Below, in pieces: positions 16,813 to 26,240 of a stretch of DNA of 41,399 nt. Each line of letters starts with the position of its first letter. The stretch's first letter is position 1. Position numbers and translations under genes: made by a program. Source of the stretch: an uncultured Prochlorococcus sp. (lineage in GTDB: Bacteria > Cyanobacteriota > Cyanobacteriia > PCC-6307 > Cyanobiaceae); contig CABZHQ010000016.1 in the NCBI GenBank assembly GCA_902525585.1, positions 1-41,399 on the forward strand, given 5' to 3'. A model generated the notes under the pieces. The model searched no databases. It was given only the letters and a program-made list of their open reading frames with translations, and was not told where the DNA came from.

Positions 16813-18219
16813 ATGGGGAAAGAAACTGCGCAAAAAATTAACAAGTCCAAGGCTATTAGAAGATTAGTTATTTGGTATAAGAGAAATTCAGCTGTGACTT
16901 CTATAGTTGATACTGCTGCAAGTTCTGCAGCAACGGCTAGTAATGTTGCGGGTAATATGGTTTCTGGTGCTGGATCAGTAGTAACTACTGCTAGTAATGT
17001 TGCAGGTAATGTTGCAGGTAATGTAGTTTCAAGTGCTGAATCTGTTGTTAATACTGCTAGTAGTGTAGTTTCAAATGCTAGTTCAATAGCTAAAAATACT
17101 TTACAGCCATTAGTTTTTGACCCATTAAAAAGATTACAAAATAATGATAATATTTTAGATAGTGTGGAGGAATCTCAATCTAAGAGAATTTGGATCGCAG
17201 TTGATGGGATGGGTGGAGATTATGCTCCTGGTCCAATCCTTGAGGGTTGCCTAGAAGCAATAAGTAGATTTCCAATAAATATAAAGTTTGTCGGTAAAAT
17301 TCAAAAAGTTAAAGATGCAGCAGAAAAAACTGGTTTAGCAGAATTATTAGAAAATGAAATAGATAATAATCGTCTTGAATTAATTGATAGTGGAGAGCCT
17401 ATTGGGATGAATGAAGAAGCTACCGCAGTTAGAAAAAGGAAAAATGCAAGTATAAATGTTGCAATGGATTTAGTGAGAAATAATAAAGCTGAAGCTGTCT
17501 ACTCAGCGGGTAATTCAGGAGCAATGATGGCTTCTGCCATATTTAGAATTGGGAGATTGAAAGGGATTGAGAGACCAGCTATAGGAGCATTGTTTCCAAC
17601 AAGGGATCAAACTCGACCGGTATTAGTTTTAGATGTCGGTGCAAATACTGATTGTAAGCCATCTTATCTGCATCAATTTGCTCTTCTAGGTAATATTTAT
17701 GCAAAAGATGTCCTACAAGTACAAAAACCAAAAATTGGCCTTTTAAATATTGGAGAAGAAGAATGTAAAGGTAATGATTTATCCCTAAAAGCATTTGAAT
17801 TATTATCTTCTGAAAAAAGTTTCTATTTTGGAGGTAATTGTGAAGGGCGAGATGTATTATCAGGCAGTTTCGACGTAGTAGTCTGTGATGGATTTACTGG
17901 AAATATATTATTGAAATTTCTTGAATCTGTGGGAGGAGTTTTATTAGATATTTTGAGGTCGGAGCTTCCACGTGGAAGGCGAGGGAAAGTTGGTTCAGCT
18001 TTTTTAAAAAGTAATCTACTCAGAATTAAGAAAAGATTAGATCATGCCGAACATGGCGGAGCTTTATTACTTGGGGTGAATGGTATTTGCGTTATTGGTC
18101 ATGGAAGTAGCAAATCTTTATCAGTAGTTAGTGCTCTTCGCTTGGCTCACTCTGCAGTGAATCACGGTGTTATGGACAATTTAAATCAACTGCAAAAGCT
18201 TCAAGTTTTAAATTCATAA
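16813..18219 (+). CDS. plsX: phosphate acyltransferase PlsX with a repetitive N-terminal extension
   Basis: PlsX makes acyl-phosphate from acyl-ACP for phospholipid synthesis. The catalytic core begins at about residue 125 (IWIAVDGMGGDYAPGP) and runs to the end with VYSAGNSGAMMASA, VLDVGANTDCKP, NIGEEECKGN, VVCDGFTGNILLK and the closing GHGSS. That is the usual 330-345 residues. Ahead of it lie about 124 extra residues: a basic start (KSKAIRRLVIWYKRN), then about 60 residues of Ala/Ser/Val/Asn repeats (34-95). No ATG lies between the repeats and the core, so the extension must be translated. It is second in the unit with rpaB, fabH, fabD and plsC, with no gap after rpaB. Confidence 0.93.
   Translation: MGKETAQKINKSKAIRRLVIWYKRNSAVTSIVDTAASSAATASNVAGNMVSGAGSVVTTASNVAGNVAGNVVSSAESVVNTASSVVSNASSIAKNTLQPLVFDPLKRLQNNDNILDSVEESQSKRIWIAVDGMGGDYAPGPILEGCLEAISRFPINIKFVGKIQKVKDAAEKTGLAELLENEIDNNRLELIDSGEPIGMNEEATAVRKRKNASINVAMDLVRNNKAEAVYSAGNSGAMMASAIFRIGRLKGIERPAIGALFPTRDQTRPVLVLDVGANTDCKPSYLHQFALLGNIYAKDVLQVQKPKIGLLNIGEEECKGNDLSLKAFELLSSEKSFYFGGNCEGRDVLSGSFDVVVCDGFTGNILLKFLESVGGVLLDILRSELPRGRRGKVGSAFLKSNLLRIKKRLDHAEHGGALLLGVNGICVIGHGSSKSLSVVSALRLAHSAVNHGVMDNLNQLQKLQVLNS
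16912..17097 (+). repeat. in-frame repeats encoding the PlsX N-terminal extension
   Basis: The DNA repeats units such as GCTAGTAATGTTGC-GGTAAT (around 16935, 16990 and 17005) with diverged copies before and after. The protein shows TASNVAGN twice and TASSVVSN once, linked by VVSxAxSVV spacers, with a period near 22 residues in part. Hydrophobic Val/Ala alternate with Ser/Asn/Gly and there are almost no charges. Confidence 0.75.
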
Positions 18220-18228
18220 AACATATTG

Positions 18229-18248
18229 AGTCAAATTTATGTTTGACT
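18229..18248 (+). other. hairpin between plsX and fabH
   Basis: AGTCAAA (18229-18235) and TTTGACT (18242-18248) form a perfect 7-bp dyad with a 6-base loop in the 54-base gap. No T run follows, so it is not a standard terminator. It could be an mRNA processing or stability element, or an operator. Confidence 0.4.
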
Positions 18249-18273
18249 AATATAAGTAACAAAAAAAACTCTT

Positions 18274-19281
18274 TTGGAAGGAATAAATTTTAATCAGATT
18301 GGGGTGTCATTCAAGGGAAGCGGAAGTTATGTACCTGATCAAATCCTAACCAATCAAAAAATTAGTCAAAAGGTTGATACAAGCAATGAATGGATACAAT
18401 CTAGAACTGGCATTTCTGAAAGAAGAATCTCTAGTGTAGAAGATAATGTCACTGAGATGGGTTATAAGGCTGCTCTAACTGCTATAGAAATGGCTAATTG
18501 GGATATAAAAACGATTGATTTGATTCTTTTAGCTACTTCTACTCCGCATGATTTATTTGGATCAGCCCCATCCATTCAAGCTAAATTAGGGGCTGCTAAT
18601 GCTGTAGCTTTCGATTTAACTGCAGCTTGTAGTGGTTTTTTATTTGCCTTAATAACAGCCGCACAATTTTTAAAAGGGGGTAGTTTTAAAAGAGCTATTG
18701 TTATTGGAGCAGATCAATTATCAAGTTTTGTTGATTGGAATGATAGAAGAAGTTGTATTCTCTTTGGAGATGGTGCTGGTGCATTAGCAATTGAAGCCAC
18801 AAATGAATTTGATAACTTTATAGGTTTTGATATGAGAACTGATGGGGGGAGGGGTTCTTTTCTTAATCTTCCATCAAAAAATAATAATGATTCAATAGTT
18901 GATGAAATTAACTTTTTAAGTGGAGGTTTTTCTCCAATTCAAATGAATGGTCAGGAAGTCTATAAATTCGCAGTTAAAGAAGTCCCCCTAATTCTTGAAA
19001 AGTTGTTGAAAAAAATGAAATATAATTCTGATCAAGTTGATTGGCTCTTGCTGCATCAAGCTAATCAAAGAATATTGGATTCTGTAGGAGAAAGGCTAAA
19101 AATTCCCAGAGAAAAGATTCTTAGCAATTTAGAAAAATATGGCAATACCTCAGCAGCAACAATTCCGCTAATGATGGATGAGGCTGTTAGAGATTATAGA
19201 ATTAAACAAAATGATATTATTGCTACAAGTGGTTTCGGTGCTGGGCTAAGTTGGGGTGCAGCTCTAATTAAGTGGGGTTAA
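18274..19281 (+). CDS. fabH: beta-ketoacyl-ACP synthase III (FabH)
   Basis: This 335-aa enzyme condenses acetyl-CoA with malonyl-ACP to start fatty acid synthesis. The triad is visible: Cys119 in TAACSGF, His261 in LLHQANQRI and Asn291 in YGNTSAATIP. Translation appears to start at TTG 18274 (MEGINFNQIGVSFKGSGSY), shortly after a GGAAGG-like purine run. No ATG lies between there and the conserved G-S-G-SYVP segment, although a GTG at codon 11 is an alternative. It is followed after 18 bases by fabD. Confidence 0.94.
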   Translation: MEGINFNQIGVSFKGSGSYVPDQILTNQKISQKVDTSNEWIQSRTGISERRISSVEDNVTEMGYKAALTAIEMANWDIKTIDLILLATSTPHDLFGSAPSIQAKLGAANAVAFDLTAACSGFLFALITAAQFLKGGSFKRAIVIGADQLSSFVDWNDRRSCILFGDGAGALAIEATNEFDNFIGFDMRTDGGRGSFLNLPSKNNNDSIVDEINFLSGGFSPIQMNGQEVYKFAVKEVPLILEKLLKKMKYNSDQVDWLLLHQANQRILDSVGERLKIPREKILSNLEKYGNTSAATIPLMMDEAVRDYRIKQNDIIATSGFGAGLSWGAALIKWG

Positions 19282-19299
19282 AAACAAAATAGGATCATT

Positions 19300-20196
19300 A
19301 TGACAGTTGCATGGGTATTCCCTGGACAGGGTTCGCAAAAAATTGGAATGGCAAAACAAATTGAAAATTTGCCGATCACAAAAGATAGATTTAGTTATGC
19401 TTCTGAGATATTTGAGAGAAATTTATTTGAAATTTGCGAGTTAAATTCTGACCCAAAAAATCCTCTTAGTGATTTGAATAATACAAGAAATACACAAATC
19501 TGTCTTTTTTTGGTTGAATCAATTTTATTAGATGCCTTAAAAGAAAATGGTTTTAAACCAACTTATGTAGCTGGGCATAGTCTGGGAGAAATAACTGCAT
19601 TATATTGTGCCGGTGTTTTTTCATTCGAAGACTGCGTATCACTAATAAAAGTCAGATCTCAATTAATGGTAAATGCTGAGCAAGGATCTATGGCAGCAGT
19701 AATTGGTTTTGATAGAAATGAACTTGATTTATTAGTCAAAAAAAGTGAAGATGTTGTAATTGCTAATGATAATAGCTCTTCCCAAGTTGTCCTATCAGGA
19801 TCTAATGAAGAGTTAGACAATCTATCTAAAGAAATTTCTTGTAAAAGATTTTTAAAATTAAATGTTTCAGGTGCATTTCATTCACCATTCATGGATGAGG
19901 CTGCAGGTAGATTTTCTGAGTATTTACAACAGATAAAGTTTAAAAATCCTGCTTTCCCAGTAATAAGTAATTATGAACCTTCGTTATGTGACGATCCTGA
20001 TGAACTTAAAACTAAATTGGCAAAACAAATGTGCAATGGCGTAAGGTGGCGAGAAACTATGGATCTAATGGCACAAGATAAAGATCTTCATTTTGTTGAA
20101 GTTGGCCCATCTAATGTACTTAGCGGTTTAGCAAAAAGACACATGAAAGATTTAAAAATTTCTCAAGTTTCATCTTCCAATCAAATAACTTATTAA
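19300..20196 (+). CDS. fabD: malonyl-CoA:ACP transacylase (FabD)
   Basis: This 298-aa enzyme transfers malonyl groups to acyl carrier protein. It has the FPGQGSQKIGM start, nucleophile Ser94 in the GHSLGE motif, Arg119 in KVRSQLM, and catalytic His194 in SGAFHSPFM. Length is normal. It is in the lipid unit between fabH and plsC (18- and 6-base gaps), supplying malonyl-ACP to the FabH next door. Confidence 0.95.
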   Translation: MTVAWVFPGQGSQKIGMAKQIENLPITKDRFSYASEIFERNLFEICELNSDPKNPLSDLNNTRNTQICLFLVESILLDALKENGFKPTYVAGHSLGEITALYCAGVFSFEDCVSLIKVRSQLMVNAEQGSMAAVIGFDRNELDLLVKKSEDVVIANDNSSSQVVLSGSNEELDNLSKEISCKRFLKLNVSGAFHSPFMDEAAGRFSEYLQQIKFKNPAFPVISNYEPSLCDDPDELKTKLAKQMCNGVRWRETMDLMAQDKDLHFVEVGPSNVLSGLAKRHMKDLKISQVSSSNQITY

Positions 20197-20202
20197 TCAA
20201 GT

Positions 20203-20823
20203 ATGAAAAATGATGTTTTTCAAAAATTAATCTATCAATTAGTTAGCAAACTTTTTGTATTACCAATTTATAAATTTGTATTTAGAGGTTGTGTAATAGG
20301 TAGAGAAAATATTCCGCAAAAAAATTCTTTTATAATGGTTTCTAACCATGGTTCTTTACTTGACCCTCCTTTGTTAGGTCATGCTCTTGGAATTAATATA
20401 TCTTTCATGGCCAAGGCAGAGCTATTTAAAATACCTTTACTTGGTTTTATTATCAAGGCTTGTGGAGCTTATCCTGTAAAAAGAGGATTTATTGATAAAA
20501 ATACCATTAAAACAGCATGTAAAAAATTATCAAATGATAATTCTATTGGAATATTTATTGATGGTACGCGTCAAAAAAATGGTCGAGTGAATAAGCCCAA
20601 ACAAGGTGCTGCATTATTAGCCTTTAAAAATCAAAAATTATTATTACCTGTTGCAATAGTTAATTCTCATAGACTAATAAGATTTAAATTCTTTATTCCT
20701 TTGTTTTCAAAAATAGTTATTAAAGTGGGAAAACCTGTTCGACCTCCACAGAGTTCATCAAGAGATGATCTAAATTCTTTAACAATGTACCTTCAAAATA
20801 AAATTAATAATTTGATTGGATGA
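20203..20823 (+). CDS. plsC: 1-acyl-sn-glycerol-3-phosphate acyltransferase (PlsC)
   Basis: This 206-aa membrane-associated acyltransferase makes phosphatidic acid from lysophosphatidic acid. Motif I is N-H-G-S-L-L-D (His49, Asp54), the FMAKAELFKIPLLG segment is motif II, and motif III reads IDGTR (120-123) where most relatives have EGTR. A final strand with LLPVAIVNSHR follows. With PlsX in the same transcript, two of the three steps of the PlsX/PlsY/PlsC route are here; plsY is not in the window. It ends 4 bases from the convergent tsaB stop. Confidence 0.9.
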   Translation: MKNDVFQKLIYQLVSKLFVLPIYKFVFRGCVIGRENIPQKNSFIMVSNHGSLLDPPLLGHALGINISFMAKAELFKIPLLGFIIKACGAYPVKRGFIDKNTIKTACKKLSNDNSIGIFIDGTRQKNGRVNKPKQGAALLAFKNQKLLLPVAIVNSHRLIRFKFFIPLFSKIVIKVGKPVRPPQSSSRDDLNSLTMYLQNKINNLIG

Positions 20824-20827
20824 ATAT

Positions 20828-21481
20828 TTAGTTAATTGGAGAAATAGGATAAAGAGGTAAAACTTTTCTCCAGGAATCGAAATTTGAATTCAATAAATTA
20901 TTATTTGCTAAGTTTAATAGTTCTTTTAAATCCTCTTTATCATCATAATTAGCCTCAAAAGTAAGTTCTTTACTCTCAAGTTCTTTGAAAACTTTTGGTA
21001 AAACTGTTTCTCGAATGACTAGATCCGAGGAGTTTTTTTCTTTATGACAAATTTCATATTTACCTGCAATTAAACCCTTTCGTTTTAATTTTTTGTAAAT
21101 CCAGAATGATTTTTTGTTTGTAAGTATATTGTTTTTTGATGCGATTCTTTTTGCCATTATTTCAAATGAACTAAAACTGTCTAGAGGACAATTTATTTGT
21201 TGTGAGATAGTTCTTGCTAAAACCACAATCAGTCGTGAAGCATTAAAATTTGCTGGCCCTATGCTGACGGATAACTTATTTATTTTTTTTAAATTTTCTT
21301 TGGAAATGAATTTATAAAGATCATTAACTAGGTTGTTGCAAAGGTCATTATCAAATTTTTTTATAAATAATTCATCAGATTCAAGGCTATTGTTTTTTCT
21401 ATACCCAAAGCCAAAAGAATTGTCTGTGCTATGAATCACTAATGTAGGGTGATTTTCTCTTTGTTTGAGTTTATTTATCAT
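20828..21481 (-). CDS. tsaB: tRNA threonylcarbamoyladenosine synthesis protein TsaB
   Basis: This 217-aa ASKHA-fold protein partners TsaD in making t6A37 in ANN-decoding tRNAs. The match is moderate: an N-terminal strand with LVIHSTDNSFGFGY (usually LaiDTS), then SVSIGPANFNASRLIVVLARTISQQINCPLDSFSSFEIMA, which aligns with the family's GPGSFTGLRIG...LsSLEalA segment. The glycine-rich part is altered (GPANFNAS for GPGSFTGL), suggesting a divergent lineage member. It lies 9 bases downstream of ycf34 on the same strand. Confidence 0.8.
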   Translation of the reverse strand: MINKLKQRENHPTLVIHSTDNSFGFGYRKNNSLESDELFIKKFDNDLCNNLVNDLYKFISKENLKKINKLSVSIGPANFNASRLIVVLARTISQQINCPLDSFSSFEIMAKRIASKNNILTNKKSFWIYKKLKRKGLIAGKYEICHKEKNSSDLVIRETVLPKVFKELESKELTFEANYDDKEDLKELLNLANNNLLNSNFDSWRKVLPLYPISPIN

Positions 21482-21490
21482 TTATTACCT

Positions 21491-21742
21491 TTAAACAGGT
21501 AATTCCATACCAGGATTACACTTAGACCATTTACCAAATTCATTTTCAAAACTTTCACAAGATTGAACATCCCAATCAGTTTTATAATCACCAGTATTGT
21601 CTTTAACTATATTGACATGAATGAATGGTTTTTTTGCTTTAAAATCAGGTAGATCACAAATATGATCAACACCATGATTTTTCTCAACATCATGATATGT
21701 GATACATCTATCAACCCATTTACAGTTGATGCAAATGCACAT
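21491..21742 (-). CDS. ycf34: Ycf34 family iron-sulfur protein
   Basis: This 83-aa protein matches Ycf34, which in cyanobacteria has been reported to bind an Fe-S cluster and to affect photosynthetic electron flow. It starts MCICINCKWVDRCITYH, with cysteines 2, 4, 7 and 13; further cysteines occur at CDLPDF, QSCESF and KCNPGMELPV. The frame is open further upstream, but ATG 21742 gives the conserved N-terminus. Its start codon lies only 14 bases from the divergent CCA-polymerase start. tsaB follows after 9 bases. Confidence 0.92.
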   Translation of the reverse strand: MCICINCKWVDRCITYHDVEKNHGVDHICDLPDFKAKKPFIHVNIVKDNTGDYKTDWDVQSCESFENEFGKWSKCNPGMELPV

Positions 21743-21756
21743 AATTAAAAAATAAA

Positions 21757-22974
21757 ATGAAAAGTAACATCCACAAAGATCATACACTAATAATTGATGA
21801 ATTAGAAACAAGTATAAAATTTCATAATTTGGATTTAATATTAGGTTTTTTACCTAAAGGATCATATTTGGTTGGTGGTTACATAAGAGACATTATTTTG
21901 GGAAGAGAAACTGAAAAGGTTGATTTTGATATTGTGGTTCCCTTAAATGCAATTGAAATTGGGAAAAAGATTGCAGATAATATTGGATCAAAATTTATAA
22001 TTTTAGATGAAAAAAGAGAAGTAGTAAGAATTATTCTTAATAATATTAATATTGATATTGCTAATCAGGTTTCAGCTTCGATAGAAGGAGATTTGTGTTC
22101 TAGAGACTTTTCGATTAATTCAATTGCTTTTTTATTTGATAAGAAGTGTTTGGTTGATCCATTAAATGGTCTTCAAGATCTAGAGATTTCTTTGCTTAGA
22201 ACTCATTCTGAAAAAAATTTACTAGATGATCCTTTACGAATATTAAGATGTTTTCGATTTGTTTCAGAATTGAATTTTAAAGTTGATCTTAATTTAATTA
22301 CTTTCATAAAAAAAAATAAAAGGAAATTATATCTTGCTGCTAAAGAGAGGATTAATTATGAAATACAGAAAATAGTTCATGGAGCCAATGCTCTTGATGC
22401 AGTATTGTTGATAAAAAAACTAAATATATTTGCTACTGGTAATTTATCTGAAGATTCTTTTTTTTTAGATTTAGAGAAAATTAATTATGGAGAACTTGAT
22501 CAGGAAGAAAAAGATGAATATTTACCATCATTTTTTATTGCTCAAATCTTAGATGTTGTAACTTTAGAGAAACTGCAATTTAGTAAAGCTGATATTACAA
22601 AAACTAAGTTATTGAGAAAATGGCACCTTTTCTTGAATAAAAAAAATATCGCTCAGTTAGATGAATTTGACAGATTTAAATTACATCAAGAATTAGAAAT
22701 GTTTTTGCCATCTTTTATTTTTTATTTACCTCAAAACTTACAATTAGATTGGCTTCATAGATGGCGTGACAACGATGATAAATTATTTCATCCCTCAAAC
22801 TTAGTTAATGGTGATGTAATTAAAAAAAATTTGGAAATCAAGGATGGACCTATCTTGGGAGAGCTTTTAGAGTATCTTTCTAAGGAACTTGCATTTAAGA
22901 GATTGAATAATTTTGATGAAGCTATTTATAAAGCAAAGCGATGGATTAAACAAAATGCGCCAAAATGTGATTAA
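21757..22974 (+). CDS. CCA-adding enzyme / poly(A) polymerase family (class II nucleotidyltransferase)
   Basis: This 405-aa protein has the head-domain motif YLVGGYIRDIILG (Gly40-Gly41, Arg44-Asp45), the metal-binding DFD (Asp56, Asp58), RDFSINSIAF, the LLDDPLRILRCFRF motif and the KERINYEIQKI helix. It acts on tRNA 3' ends, adding CCA, or polyadenylates RNA; family members split these roles and sequence alone does not decide. The tRNA-Asn in this window does not encode CCA, so an enzyme of this sort is needed. The C-terminal part contains LDWLHRWRDN and ends in RWIKQNAP. The ATG at 21757 is the first in frame. Confidence 0.88.
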   Translation: MKSNIHKDHTLIIDELETSIKFHNLDLILGFLPKGSYLVGGYIRDIILGRETEKVDFDIVVPLNAIEIGKKIADNIGSKFIILDEKREVVRIILNNINIDIANQVSASIEGDLCSRDFSINSIAFLFDKKCLVDPLNGLQDLEISLLRTHSEKNLLDDPLRILRCFRFVSELNFKVDLNLITFIKKNKRKLYLAAKERINYEIQKIVHGANALDAVLLIKKLNIFATGNLSEDSFFLDLEKINYGELDQEEKDEYLPSFFIAQILDVVTLEKLQFSKADITKTKLLRKWHLFLNKKNIAQLDEFDRFKLHQELEMFLPSFIFYLPQNLQLDWLHRWRDNDDKLFHPSNLVNGDVIKKNLEIKDGPILGELLEYLSKELAFKRLNNFDEAIYKAKRWIKQNAPKCD

Positions 22975-23032
22975 ATACACATAGCTTAGTTTTGTTTAGA
23001 AGTTCAGACTTCAAAATCATTTTTAAAAATTT

Positions 23033-23452
23033 ATGAGTATTCGCATTTACATTGGCAACTTACCACAAGGATTTAATCCAAAAGAATTTGATACACTATT
23101 AAAGTCAGTTTCTGATTCGATTAGATTTAAAGCAGTTTTAGATAAGGAAACTAAGGAATGCAGGGGGTTTGGTTTTGCGACATCTAATAATGAAGATAAT
23201 GCTAATTTATTAATTCAAAAGTTGAATGGTTTTGAATTTAATGGTTCTAAACTTAGAGTAGAGCTATCAGAAAAGAAAGATTCTGCTTCAAATAAAAGAA
23301 ATAGTGGAAAATTAAATAAGAATAAGAAGAGGAAAGACTTTAAGAAAATTGTTCACAGTGATGCTCCTAACTTAGAAGCTCCTGATCCAAGATGGGCTGG
23401 CGAACTATCTAAATTAAAAGATTTGTTGGCTAATCAGAAGACTCCTGCTTAG
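23033..23452 (+). CDS. RNA-binding protein with one RRM domain
   Basis: This 139-aa protein has an N-terminal RNA recognition motif (residues 2-80) with RNP2 IYIGNL and RNP1 CRGFGFAT. A basic linker (about 88-107) and a short conserved-looking tail (APDPRWAGELSKLKDLLANQ) follow. Cyanobacterial Rbp proteins usually end in Gly- or Arg-rich tails and are linked to cold response and mRNA localisation; here the tail is Lys/Asn-rich. The stop codon directly abuts the convergent crtB stop codon. Confidence 0.88.
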   Translation: MSIRIYIGNLPQGFNPKEFDTLLKSVSDSIRFKAVLDKETKECRGFGFATSNNEDNANLLIQKLNGFEFNGSKLRVELSEKKDSASNKRNSGKLNKNKKRKDFKKIVHSDAPNLEAPDPRWAGELSKLKDLLANQKTPA

Positions 23453-24361
23453 TCATTTGATTCGAGAAATTAAAAAAGATATAGGAATTTCAAAAGCTTT
23501 TACTGAATTTTTTACAAAAGCTCTATTATTAAAGACATCATAGTCTAGCCTTTCTATAGAATCTAATATTCCTCTGTAAAGACGTAAGGATGTCCAAACA
23601 GGCCATCTTGCATCAGAAGATAACCATTTGATTCCATCTTCAGATTTCTTGAACCAATCGCGAGCCCTGGTTAATTGAAAGTTCATTAGTGCTTTCCATT
23701 GTTTGTTTATTTCACCTTTTAAAAGTTTTTCTTCAGAATAATTAAATTTTTCAATATCTTCTTGAGGAAGATAAATTCTACCTCTTTGCCTATCTTCGCC
23801 GACATCTCTTAAGATATTTGTTAATTGATTAGCTATACCTAAAGCTATAGCTGCTTCTGACGGGTCAGGTTTGGCACTCCATGGAGCGGATGTGTAAGCA
23901 CTATCAATCCCCATGACATTCTGAGTCATTAAGCCAACTGTCCCTGCGACTCTATAACAGTATAGTTTTAATTCATTAAAATCTTTGTATCTAAATTTAT
24001 TAAGATCCATTCTCTGGCCATCTATCATGTCTAGATAAGGTTGAATACTTTGTGGATATTTTTCGATGGTGTCTAGTAGAACGGCATCTAATTCCGATTT
24101 AATGTTGCCTTTAAAAACATTCTTTGTATTTTCTTCCCATGCATTTAAATTTTCTGCAAGTTCATCTTGCGATTTAGTTGAAGCCTCTAAGCTATCCATT
24201 ATTTCATCTGTTCTTCTACACCAAACATAAATAGCCCAAATAGCTTTTCTTTTCTCTACAGGTAGCAGTAGCGTTCCTAAGTAGAAGGTTTTAGCCCATT
24301 TTTGGGTTTCTTTTCGGCATATCTCGTATGCTTGATCTAGTTGAGAAATTGAATTTTTCAA
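23453..24361 (-). CDS. crtB: phytoene synthase
   Basis: This 302-aa enzyme condenses two GGPP molecules to 15-cis-phytoene, the first committed carotenoid step. The first Asp-rich motif is DEIMD (52-56) and the second is DVGED (186-190), followed by RQRGRIYLPQED, the classic phytoene synthase signature. The segment YCYRVAGTVGLM is also conserved. It lies 40 bases downstream of crtP on the same strand, the usual cyanobacterial pds-pys pair. Confidence 0.95.
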   Translation of the reverse strand: MKNSISQLDQAYEICRKETQKWAKTFYLGTLLLPVEKRKAIWAIYVWCRRTDEIMDSLEASTKSQDELAENLNAWEENTKNVFKGNIKSELDAVLLDTIEKYPQSIQPYLDMIDGQRMDLNKFRYKDFNELKLYCYRVAGTVGLMTQNVMGIDSAYTSAPWSAKPDPSEAAIALGIANQLTNILRDVGEDRQRGRIYLPQEDIEKFNYSEEKLLKGEINKQWKALMNFQLTRARDWFKKSEDGIKWLSSDARWPVWTSLRLYRGILDSIERLDYDVFNNRAFVKNSVKAFEIPISFLISRIK

Positions 24362-24401
24362 AAAGTTTTAGATGAATTTTTAAATTACTGGAATGTAAAT
24401 C

Positions 24402-25844
<1,443 letters not shown>

Positions 25845-25892
25845 TTAAAGTTAGAACATAATAGTTTTTTTCGTTGATTATTTCGTAAAATT

Positions 25893-26240
25893 ATGGAAAA
25901 AATGCTTTTAAAATCGACTACTAGGCATGTAAGAATTTTTACTGCCGAAGTGGTAGATGAAGAATTAAAGTTTCATCCCAATAAACTAACTCTTGATTTG
26001 GATCCTGATAACGAATTTATTTGGAACGAAGATTCTCTAAACAAAATAAATGAAAAATTCAATGAATTAATAAAAGAGAGAGCAGGAAGGGATTTAGATG
26101 ATTATGAACTTAGAAAAATAGGATCAGAAATTGAAGGTTTGATTAAATTTTTGCTTCAAAATGGTCAGCTTAGCTATAACCCTGATTGTAGAGTAATTAA
26201 TTATTCAATGGGTTTACCAAAGACAAATGAGGTGCTGTGA
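25893..26240 (+). CDS. ndhM: NAD(P)H-quinone oxidoreductase subunit M (NdhM)
   Basis: This 115-aa peripheral subunit occurs only in cyanobacterial/plastid NDH-1. The [16 protein letters not shown] start, the [13 protein letters not shown] segment and the end [14 protein letters not shown] match the family. The stop codon overlaps the GTG start of the next gene by 4 bases. It diverges from crtP. Confidence 0.93.
   Translation: MEKMLLKSTTRHVRIFTAEVVDEELKFHPNKLTLDLDPDNEFIWNEDSLNKINEKFNELIKERAGRDLDDYELRKIGSEIEGLIKFLLQNGQLSYNPDCRVINYSMGLPKTNEVL

Noticed and set aside
22990..23015. GAAGT/ACTTC short hairpin before the RRM gene as a terminator
   Set aside because: Five-base stem and no adjacent T run; expected by chance in AT-rich DNA.
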